Shown in pieces: positions 5,453 through 10,910 of a DNA stretch of 10,910 nt. The translations under genes were made by a program, and so were the position numbers. A model generated the notes under the pieces. It worked only from the letters and a program-made list of their open reading frames with translations, did no database searches and was not told the DNA's origin. Numbering within the stretch: the stretch's first letter is position 1; each line of letters starts with the position of its first letter. The stretch is from Chloroflexota bacterium (GTDB lineage: Bacteria > Chloroflexota > Anaerolineae > Anaerolineales > UBA11858): NCBI GenBank assembly GCA_030666985.1, contig DAOUWT010000069.1, positions 1 through 10,910 of the forward strand. The letters are read 5' to 3'.

Positions 5453-5802
5453 AAAGGTTTTTTGTCACAAGTTTTCTGAAGAAGTTTAAAGAACAAATAG
5501 CGAATGGAAACTTCCTTCTTGTCAAGCGGAGGAAAAATTTACAAACACTGACCACCTTGGGTTTCAATTATAAAAATCTTAAAGAAGTTCTATTATCATT
5601 AACATTGGAGGATTTCTCCTCCGGCCCTGAGCCAAATGAAGAATTTCCAGGAATCATAATGGTTTTTGGGAAAAACGTCTCTACCCACGAAATATACATA
5701 AAGGTCTCGAATACTGACAAATCAGGGATTATAAGAAAAGCTATTTGTATCTCGTTTCATATCGCGGATTACCCCATAAAATATCCATATAAACGAGGAT
5801 AA
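5443..5802 (+). CDS. MqsR-like toxin of a type II toxin-antitoxin pair
   Basis: This 119-residue protein has the layout of small MqsR-family proteins: an N-terminal helix, VKRRKNLQTLTTLGF (27-41), LTLEDFSSGPEP (53-64), VFGK (74-77), EIYIKV (83-88), then AICISFH (100-106) and the closing YPIKYPYKR (110-118). MqsR enzymes are ribosome-independent mRNA interferases. The fold and the strand order fit, but the catalytic residues cannot be aligned with certainty by eye. The toxin precedes the antitoxin by five bases, as in mqsRA. The start at 5443 fits the family N-terminus (MEVKRFF) and overlaps the leader ORF by ten bases. It could instead belong to a sister family of toxins paired with Panacea antitoxins. 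Confidence 0.68.
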   Translation: MEVKRFFVTSFLKKFKEQIANGNFLLVKRRKNLQTLTTLGFNYKNLKEVLLSLTLEDFSSGPEPNEEFPGIIMVFGKNVSTHEIYIKVSNTDKSGIIRKAICISFHIADYPIKYPYKRG

Positions 5803-5807
5803 TTAAA

Positions 5808-6809
5808 ATGTCTAAAAAAACATGCCCTAAATGTAACAAGAATACGCTTACTGAACTCATTATTCCAGAATCAGTTAATATAAAGGGCGAAGAGATTTTA
5901 TTGGAGATTCCCGTTCTTCGCTGTAATGAGTGTGGTGAGGAATTCTATAATTTTGATGAAGATAATGATGTGTTGGACCTGGCATATCGAGAATATCGAT
6001 CCAAATATAATATGGTACAACCTGAAAAAATAAAAGAATTCAGGAAGGAATTTGGACTCACACAACAAGAATTAGCCAAGTTACTAGGTTGGGGAGGTGC
6101 CACAATAAGTCGTTATGAAAATGGAGCCTTACAGGATGAAGCACATGACAAAGTTTTGCATCTTACCATGGAGCCAGAAAACTTGAAAAAATTAATACTC
6201 GATAATCCTAACGCGCTTTCTGCGGAAAAGCAAAGCTCCATTTTAGAAAAGATCGCTACGGGATCTCAAGAAGAAATTAAGGATATAAAAAATTATTTCA
6301 TCGAGCAATTTGGGAATTACCCTCCTGATGAATTCAGCGGATATTTGCGATTGAATATCGAGAAAATAGATAATAGTATTTTATTCTTATGTTCTGGTAG
6401 TGGAGAGTTGAAAACCAAATTGAATAAGCTACTTTTTTATGCCGATTTCCTTCACTACAAAGAGTACGGTGCATCCATTACTGGCGCACGTTATATTCAT
6501 CTGCCTTATGGTCCAGTCCTGGACAATTATGAATTTTACTTTGCCTCTTTAATTCATGAAGATGGTTCTATTCAAGTTATAGAGAAAAAATTTAGAGATT
6601 ATATAGGTGAAGTGCTAACCTCGAACAATCAGCCAGACATAGGTGTTTTTTCCCCATCGGAATTGAGAATTCTTGCAAAAGTCAAAGAACATTTTCAAGA
6701 ATATTCAGCAACGAGTATTAGTGAAAAAGCACATCAGGAAATAGGTTATCTGGAGACCGACGAATTGGATCCGATCTCATACAAATATGCAGATGAAATG
6801 GATTTATAG
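5808..6809 (+). CDS. three-domain antitoxin: zinc ribbon, Xre HTH and Panacea (DUF4065)
   Basis: Residues 1-50 form an MqsA/YgiT-type zinc ribbon (C6, C9, C39, C42). Residues 69-124 form an Xre helix-turn-helix (FGLTQQELAKLLGWGGATIS, then RYENG), expected to bind DNA and repress the operon. Residues about 180-320 form a Panacea/DUF4065/SocA-like domain with KTKLNKLLFYADF (202-214) and LPYGPV (232-237). Panacea domains neutralise unrelated toxins in PanAT systems by direct binding. In MqsA the N-terminal zinc domain binds MqsR, so this 333-residue protein could have two toxin-binding modules. The start has GAGGA at 5795-5799 inside the toxin end, five bases after the toxin stop, implying coupled expression. 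The sequence is AT-rich like the toxin. Confidence 0.88.
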   Translation: MSKKTCPKCNKNTLTELIIPESVNIKGEEILLEIPVLRCNECGEEFYNFDEDNDVLDLAYREYRSKYNMVQPEKIKEFRKEFGLTQQELAKLLGWGGATISRYENGALQDEAHDKVLHLTMEPENLKKLILDNPNALSAEKQSSILEKIATGSQEEIKDIKNYFIEQFGNYPPDEFSGYLRLNIEKIDNSILFLCSGSGELKTKLNKLLFYADFLHYKEYGASITGARYIHLPYGPVLDNYEFYFASLIHEDGSIQVIEKKFRDYIGEVLTSNNQPDIGVFSPSELRILAKVKEHFQEYSATSISEKAHQEIGYLETDELDPISYKYADEMDL

Positions 6810-6836
6810 GGGGATTTCACAAAAGAGTTTCAATTT

Positions 6837-7304
6837 ATGAATCAACTCACTTCCCTCCCCTGGTGGGCGGCTCTCACCGCCTGGATTATCGTCAACCTCG
6901 TCAACATCCTCCAAGGGATTGGCTTCCTCTCCCGTATCCGCACGGGGAGCATGGACATCAACCACATCCTGGGATACGTGATGCTCGCCCTCGGCATCCC
7001 GGCGGCGGTGGTGTTGGTGGCATTCGTCCGCGCCCGCGCCGGTTGGCTGCATGGCATCGGCCCCACCGTCTACCTCATTTTCCTCGCCCTCATGGTCATC
7101 GTGGACTATGCCTGGCCAGTCGAGTTCCGCTCTCCCATGCGCTACGAGATTCTCATCCCCTATCTGGTGCTCTTCTTTGGCTCTATCCTGCTGATGGGCC
7201 TGCCCATGTTCCGCCTCAACCGATCCCTGTGGCTCGTCACCGTGGCGACCACGGTCTTTTTGCTGGCTTCTATGGGCGCAGCGATGAGCAAAGGTGTGGG
7301 GTGA
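6837..7304 (+). CDS. uncharacterised five-helix membrane protein
   Basis: This 155-residue protein has hydrophobic segments at about 9-30, 44-66, 74-91, 104-123 and 131-150, and is surely in the cytoplasmic membrane. A basic loop FLSRIRTGS (30-38) follows helix 1. I recognise no family. The ribosome-binding site is weak (AAAGAG at 6822-6827, nine bases before ATG). The base composition is GC-rich like the core genes, in contrast to the antitoxin that ends 27 bases upstream, so this gene probably marks the right border of the accessory segment. A relic of its N-terminal end lies at 5208-5255. Its original promoter may have been lost, so it may be read from the toxin-antitoxin operon. Confidence 0.75.
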   Translation: MNQLTSLPWWAALTAWIIVNLVNILQGIGFLSRIRTGSMDINHILGYVMLALGIPAAVVLVAFVRARAGWLHGIGPTVYLIFLALMVIVDYAWPVEFRSPMRYEILIPYLVLFFGSILLMGLPMFRLNRSLWLVTVATTVFLLASMGAAMSKGVG

Positions 7305-7314
7305 ACATCTTCCC

Positions 7315-7389
7315 ATGAAACGCGACATCCCAGACTTCAAAGCCGAGGCAGCCAAAATTCACGCGCAACTTAGCGACGAATCACTCTGA
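7315..7389 (+). CDS. possible 24-codon small ORF or gene remnant
   Basis: The frame reads MKRDIPDFKAEAAKIHAQLS with four more residues, then TGA. It looks protein-like (amphipathic, charged, GC-rich codons), but has no ribosome-binding site and its end overlaps the stop region of the opposing gene. It may be the surviving start of a gene truncated when the neighbouring reverse-strand gene was joined here. Confidence 0.22.
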   Translation: MKRDIPDFKAEAAKIHAQLSDESL

Positions 7390-7881
7390 TTTCATACCGG
7401 CATAGATGGCTGCACCCAAGGCAGCCAGCGCAGCGGCAAAGGCGATTCCACCCATGCAGCACACCGAACTACACAGGGCCGCGCTGCCCAGGCCTACCCC
7501 AGCCGGAGTCCCACTACTTAGCAACTCTCGCACGGGGATGCCCGCATCACGTAGCTGTTGCATGACCTCTGGTGGGATTTGCCTGACAATATCGGTCATT
7601 TGTTGGGCGCCTCCAAAAATGCTGACTTGGATCACACTGATGACCATGCTAACGATTCCACCAACGGCTGCGGCCACCATGCCGGCCAACGCGCCTTGCC
7701 CGGCAGCTTTCCCTGCCTCGCGCGGGGGAGTCATATAGGAAGCTGCCATGATTCCAATCACGATATAAGCAATCCAGCGCAAGGGTACCACGCACAACCC
7801 TGCAAAGGGGATGATACTGACCAGTGCCAATACGACCAAAATTCCTGCTCCAATTAGACCTGCTTTCAACCAGCTAGCCAT
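7381..7881 (-). CDS. uncharacterised Gly/Ala-rich membrane protein
   Basis: This 166-residue protein has hydrophobic segments at about 5-28, 33-50, 60-88 and 130-160. A polar stretch between the third and fourth (QQMTDIVRQIPPEVMQQLRD, about 93-112) probably forms an amphipathic helix outside the membrane. A CCM motif with two further cysteines nearby (ALCSSVCCMGG, about 135-145) lies in the last helix. I do not recognise the family; it resembles small bacterial membrane proteins with duplicated Gly-rich hairpins. The start is supported by AGAGGAGG on the minus strand (7887-7894). It converges on the 6837 gene and diverges from the HAD gene. Confidence 0.72.
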   Translation of the reverse strand: MASWLKAGLIGAGILVVLALVSIIPFAGLCVVPLRWIAYIVIGIMAASYMTPPREAGKAAGQGALAGMVAAAVGGIVSMVISVIQVSIFGGAQQMTDIVRQIPPEVMQQLRDAGIPVRELLSSGTPAGVGLGSAALCSSVCCMGGIAFAAALAALGAAIYAGMKSE

Positions 7882-7931
7882 GAGAACCTCCTCTTGAACT
7901 CTATAAGAAAATATGGGATCAAAACAACACT

Positions 7932-7960
7932 CTTATTGTAATTGTAGACGTTAACGTCAA
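7932..7960 (-). promoter_or_regulatory. candidate promoter with overlapping palindrome for the 7381-7881 gene
   Basis: On the minus strand TTGACG (7960-7955) and AATAAG (7937-7932) are 17 bp apart. The -35 overlaps a perfect 12-bp palindrome, GACGTTAACGTC (7947-7958), which could be a repressor site. The -10 is a poor match, so this is tentative. Confidence 0.35.
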
Positions 7961-8043
7961 GGGCGTCAAGCAACAGGGCGACTGCATTCAGGGCTACCGT
8001 ATATGGGAGAATCGTCAATACATTTCCAAAGGATAGCGAAGGT

Positions 8044-8072
8044 TTGTAACCGAGCGGTGGGTGAGGTATAAT
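8044..8072 (+). promoter_or_regulatory. promoter of the HAD gene
   Basis: TTGTAA (8044-8049) and a perfect TATAAT (8067-8072) are 17 bp apart. Transcription would start near 8079, about 38 bases before the ATG at 8117. Confidence 0.7.
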
Positions 8073-8116
8073 GCCCCCCAACGTTTCCGCCCTAAAAAAT
8101 AACTTTGCGAGGAAAA

Positions 8117-8728
8117 ATGACTATAAAAACTGTACTCTTTGACTTTGGCGGGGTTTTGATACATTTAGAAAACCCCCAGCCCCGAGAGGCGTTAGCCGCT
8201 TGTTACGATGTGACCGTTGACGAACTGATAGACATTGTTTACCGGCAAGAAAGCGCTCAATTGGCCACCGTGGGAAAAATGACGGCCGAGGAGCATTGGG
8301 AGAAAGTGGGCGAGAAATTTGACCTCCTTCCCCAAGAGATAGAAACATTCCAAAAGGAATTTTGGTGCGGGGACAAGTTAGACATGGACTTGGTAGACTT
8401 CATCCGTGGCCTGCACCCCTACTACACGACCGGCCTGTTGAGCAACGCCTGGGGCGACCTCCGCAAATCGCTCACCGATGAAATGAGGATAATTGATGCA
8501 TTCCAGCATGTTTTTATCTCCGCCGAATTGGGGATAGCGAAACCCGACCAGGAAATTTACCAGCATGTGATTGGGGAATTAGACTGTGAGCCGCACGAAG
8601 CCGTCTTTCTTGATGATATGTTAGAAAATGTGGAGGCCGCTCGCCAGGCGGGCCTGAACGCCATCCATTTCCGCAGCCGCGAACAGGCTCTGGGCGAATT
8701 ACGGGAGTTGCTGGATAACGAGCTTTAA
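8117..8728 (+). CDS. HAD superfamily hydrolase, subfamily IA-like
   Basis: This 203-residue soluble protein shows the four HAD motifs: motif I VLFDFGGVL (nucleophile D9), motif II LLSNAW (S109), motif III lysine in AKPD (K142) and motif IV VFLDDMLEN (D166, D167). A helical cap occupies about residues 20-85. Motif I reads DFGGV, so the usual second aspartate (D+2) is glycine, as in YihX-like proteins (DLGNV), which still include sugar-phosphate phosphatases. A small phosphorylated substrate is likely but cannot be named. ATG 8117 is preferred to the in-frame TTG at 8105 because GAGGA (8109-8113) lies between them, though the spacing is short. The stop is followed almost at once by the first GAACGCGGATGAC repeat. 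Confidence 0.85.
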   Translation: MTIKTVLFDFGGVLIHLENPQPREALAACYDVTVDELIDIVYRQESAQLATVGKMTAEEHWEKVGEKFDLLPQEIETFQKEFWCGDKLDMDLVDFIRGLHPYYTTGLLSNAWGDLRKSLTDEMRIIDAFQHVFISAELGIAKPDQEIYQHVIGELDCEPHEAVFLDDMLENVEAARQAGLNAIHFRSREQALGELRELLDNEL

Positions 8729-8730
8729 TG

Positions 8731-8825
8731 GAACGCGGATGACACGGATGATACGGATGTTCGCGGATATAAACAAAAAAAGTATTAATCCGCGTCTATC
8801 CGCCGAATCTGCGTCATCCGCGTTC
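8731..8825. repeat. 95-bp inverted-repeat element, copy 1
   Basis: The perfect 13-bp ends GAACGCGGATGAC (8731-8743) and GTCATCCGCGTTC (8813-8825) enclose further CGGAT units spaced by about 9-10 nt. An inner hairpin (CGCGGAT 8762-8768 with ATCCGCG 8788-8794) surrounds an A-rich loop. It fills the gap between the convergent HAD and dus genes and supplies the last codons and stop of dus. It may also serve as a bidirectional terminator. Confidence 0.85.
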
Positions 8826-9827
8826 TATCTCCCGCATTACCATAGCTAACAGTGCTTTGAACTCACTCGGGCTTTCCCGGGTGAGTAATTTTTTGCGTAC
8901 ATCAACAGCTAATTCGTAGGGGGCAAGATAGCCCGCGGCAAATTTGCGGAAGAGAATCAATCCCCGCTCCGGGCCGTAGAATTCCAGGCTGCGGGAGAGG
9001 TGCGTGTGCATGGTCTCTTTGATCTGGGCGGGGGGAACATCATCCCGGTCAAGGTGGGAGAAAATCCAGGGATTCCCCCGCGCCCCCCGCCCGATCATCA
9101 CCCCCTCACAGCCAGTATGCTCTTTCATGGCCTGAATATCTGCCACGGTTTGCACATCCCCGTTTCCCAGCACCGGGATAGAAACCGCCCGGCAGACTTC
9201 GGCAATCGCGTCCCAGTTGGCTTTTCCCCCATAACCTTGCTCCTTGGTGCGGGCATGGACGGCCACCAGTGCCCCTCCGTTCTCCTCGATAATTTGAGCG
9301 ATTTGAACATAGTTCAGGGTCTCAGACCTCGGAGGTCTCGAAGACCTCCGAGGTCTGAGATCGTTCTGGTCATTCTCCCATCCCAGGCGGATTTTGCCCG
9401 TGATGGGTATATCCAGGGCGTGGGTGAGCGTTTTGAAGATGCGGGCCACCTCGCGGGGTGAGCGCATCAGGCCTACCCCCGCGCCTCGGTTGGCAATGGA
9501 GTTTTTCGGGCAGCCCATATTGATATCTATGATGTCCGGCTCACGCTCACGGAGGCGCAACGCCGCCGCCAGTATCTCCTCGGCGTTACTGCCGTAAATT
9601 TGGTAAACGATGGGGCGCTCGTTCTCTGTGTAGGCCAGCTTATCCTCCACGTAATGGGGGCGGATCAAGACATCCGTGGCCCGGATGAACTCGGTGTAAC
9701 TCAGCGCGGAACCCAGCTCCCGGCACAGGGAGCGGAAAGGCCAATCGGAGTAGCCGTCCATGGGGGCGAGGATGACGTCGCCGTAGATGGGGATGGGGCC
9801 GACGTGGAAAGTGGGGAGAGTGGGCAT
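8814..9827 (-). CDS. dus: tRNA-dihydrouridine synthase with an in-frame palindromic insertion
   Basis: This FMN enzyme reduces uridines in the D loop of tRNA using NADPH. Family features are VILAPMDGYSDWPFR (18-32), DINMGCPKN (101-109, proton-donor C106), TGKIRLGW (143-150, K145), HARTKEQGYGG (191-201), IPVLGNGD (217-224) and MIGRGARGNPWIF (244-256, FMN phosphate site). A separate insertion of about 15 residues (156-170, DLRPRRSSRPPRSET) follows GWENDQN. It is encoded by a 41-nt palindrome and has no counterpart in DusB. Without it the loop between strand 4 and the next helix is of normal length. At 337 aa the protein is a little long. The start fits the family, although no clear ribosome-binding site precedes it. 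The C-terminal ERG and the stop come from repeat copy 1. Confidence 0.93.
   Translation of the reverse strand: MPTLPTFHVGPIPIYGDVILAPMDGYSDWPFRSLCRELGSALSYTEFIRATDVLIRPHYVEDKLAYTENERPIVYQIYGSNAEEILAAALRLREREPDIIDINMGCPKNSIANRGAGVGLMRSPREVARIFKTLTHALDIPITGKIRLGWENDQNDLRPRRSSRPPRSETLNYVQIAQIIEENGGALVAVHARTKEQGYGGKANWDAIAEVCRAVSIPVLGNGDVQTVADIQAMKEHTGCEGVMIGRGARGNPWIFSHLDRDDVPPAQIKETMHTHLSRSLEFYGPERGLILFRKFAAGYLAPYELAVDVRKKLLTRESPSEFKALLAMVMREIERG
9320..9360. repeat. 41-nt palindromic element inserted in dus
   Basis: Arms of 19 nt (9320-9338 and 9342-9360) pair perfectly around a 3-nt loop. Each arm itself contains a near-palindromic core, AGACCTCGGAGGTCT. The element lies inside dus and keeps the reading frame, adding residues of the type RPRRSSRPPRSE. 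Exact ends and any target duplication cannot be fixed from one copy. Confidence 0.88.
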
Positions 9828-9864
9828 AGGTTAAGATTGAGAGTTCAAATAAAGAGGAGAAATT

Positions 9865-9958
9865 GAACGCGGATGACGCGAATTGGGCGGATAGGCGCGG
9901 ATAAAAAACATAAAAATAAAATCCGCGCAAATCCGTTAAATCAGCGTCAACCGCGTTC
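9865..9958. repeat. 94-bp inverted-repeat element, copy 2
   Basis: The ends GAACGCGGATGACGC (9865-9879) and GCGTCAACCGCGTTC (9944-9958) pair with one mismatch. An inner hairpin, GCGCGGAT (9895-9902) with ATCCGCGC (9921-9928), encloses an A-rich 18-nt loop. Size, ends and layout match copy 1. It separates radA from dus on the minus strand and provides the radA stop codon. The AGGAGA just outside it is not placed to serve dus. Confidence 0.85.
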
Positions 9959-10910
9959 TATTAAAGCATGCTTAAGAGCCTGGTTCAACGACCGCGCCTC
10001 CACGACCTCGATTCCCTCCGGGTAGGCCACATCCCCCTTGCGCAGGCGGCGGGGCACAATGGCTGCCCGGAATCCTAATTTGGCGGCTTCTTTGAGCCGT
10101 TCCGCCAGACGGCTGACCATGCGCAGCTCCCCAGACAGTCCCACCTCCCCCACCAGGATCGTATCCGCCTTGACAGGCACGTCCCGCACCGAGGAGGCGA
10201 TCGCCGCCGCCACTGCCAAATCCGCCGCCGGTTCGCTGATCTTCAATCCCCCCACCACGTTCACGAAGACATCTTGCTCCGAGAGACGGATACCGGCCCG
10301 GCGTCCCAGGACGGCCACTGTGAGCAGCAAGCGGTTGAAGTCAATCCCGTTGGGCGTGCGGCGGGGATTTCCAAAAGAAGTGGGGTTGGTCAGGCCCTGA
10401 ATTTCGACCAGGATGGGGCGCGTGCCCTCCATGGTGACCACAATTGCCGAGCCGGGAGCGTTGACCATCCGCTCCGCCAAAAATGCCTCGGATGGGTTGG
10501 TGACCTCGATCAGCCCGCGTTCCCGCATCTCGAAGACGCCCACCTCTGAGGTTGCTCCATAGCGGTTCTTGACCGAGCGCAGCAGACGATAGGCCTGGTA
10601 GCGGTCTCCTTCCAGGTATAAAACGGTGTCTACGATATGCTCCAGGACGCGGGGGCCGGCAATCGTTCCTGCTTTGGTGACGTGCCCAATGAGAAAGACG
10701 CTGGTGCCGGTGGTCTTGGCGTACTCCCGCAGCCACGATGCGCTCTCCCTGACCTGGGATCCTGACCCCGCCGAAGATTCCAGGCGCGGGATGTGGCTGG
10801 TTTGAATGGAATCCACTATCAATATAGAGGGTTTGATATCGTCGGCGTGTCCCAACATGATATCAATATCAGTTTCGGTGACAAGATAAAGTTGTCCGGG
10901 GAGCGGAATC
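9947..10910 (-). CDS. radA: DNA repair protein RadA (Sms), 5' end missing
   Basis: RadA is a RecA-like ATPase that drives branch migration in recombination. The window holds the last 320 codons. The missing part should contain the C4 zinc finger and Walker A. Visible are Walker B SILIVDSIQT (around 10800-10828), the RadA-specific KNRYG motif (10556-10570, KNRFG in most) and the Lon-like C-terminal domain with VFVNVVGGLKISEPAADLA and LVGEVGLSGELR. The Lon-like part is non-proteolytic in this family. The frame is open to the right edge and reads LPGQLYLVTETDIDIMLGH across the internal ATG at 10856-10858, so that ATG is not the start. The final residues IERG and the stop lie in repeat copy 2. 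Confidence 0.95.
   Translation of the reverse strand, partial: IPLPGQLYLVTETDIDIMLGHADDIKPSILIVDSIQTSHIPRLESSAGSGSQVRESASWLREYAKTTGTSVFLIGHVTKAGTIAGPRVLEHIVDTVLYLEGDRYQAYRLLRSVKNRYGATSEVGVFEMRERGLIEVTNPSEAFLAERMVNAPGSAIVVTMEGTRPILVEIQGLTNPTSFGNPRRTPNGIDFNRLLLTVAVLGRRAGIRLSEQDVFVNVVGGLKISEPAADLAVAAAIASSVRDVPVKADTILVGEVGLSGELRMVSRLAERLKEAAKLGFRAAIVPRRLRKGDVAYPEGIEVVEARSLNQALKHALIERG

Noticed and set aside
9320..9360. Intrinsic terminator inside dus
   Set aside because: The stem is strong, but no T run follows on either strand and the dus frame continues with full conservation on both sides.
10856..10858. ATG as the radA start
   Set aside because: The frame stays open to the window edge and reads conserved RadA sequence upstream of it. 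Walker A and the zinc finger must lie outside the window.

Overview
The window looks like a stretch of a mesophilic bacterial chromosome, most likely from Chloroflexota (Anaerolineae-like). This is an inference. It rests on a serine T-box in front of serS, a lipoprotein with a long Thr/Pro linker of the type common in that group, housekeeping genes of GC-rich bacterial type, and gene borders crowded with short degenerate repeats and palindromes. No 16S or other decisive marker is present.

Layout. Positions 1-144 may hold the last codons of an upstream gene. A CAU-anticodon tRNA (145-217) follows, then a complete T-box leader with a UCC (Ser) specifier (about 279-525) controlling serS (625-1920). 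A DUF456 membrane protein (2074-2571) faces a reverse-strand Trm112-like zinc protein (2708-2926), with stacked hairpins between them. From about 3060 to 6830 the sequence is clearly more AT-rich than its flanks and carries accessory genes: a DUF6602-like PD-(D/E)XK protein, a SUMF1-fold lipoprotein, and a toxin-antitoxin pair (MqsR-like toxin, then an antitoxin with zinc-ribbon, Xre and Panacea/DUF4065 domains). GC-rich sequence resumes at 6837 with two small membrane proteins, a HAD phosphatase, a tRNA-dihydrouridine synthase and the 3' part of radA, the last two on the minus strand.

The toxin-antitoxin locus has a near-consensus extended -10 promoter. A perfect 13-bp inverted repeat has one arm inside the promoter spacer and the other just past the expected start site. 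A 12-codon leader ORF carries the only good ribosome-binding site and overlaps the toxin start. A decayed copy of the N-terminal end of the 6837 gene lies on the far side of the module, suggesting that the module arrived beside, or displaced, a copy of that gene.

Three repeat families shape the borders and in places the proteins. Degenerate heptanucleotide arrays surround the tRNA, the T-box and serS, and supply the serS stop and last ten codons. Two 94-95 bp inverted-repeat elements flank dus and supply the final codons and stops of both dus and radA. A 41-nt near-perfect palindrome sits in frame inside dus and adds about 15 residues, recalling protein-coding palindromic elements such as those of Rickettsia. 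This in-frame insertion and the toxin-antitoxin control region are the parts most worth a second look.
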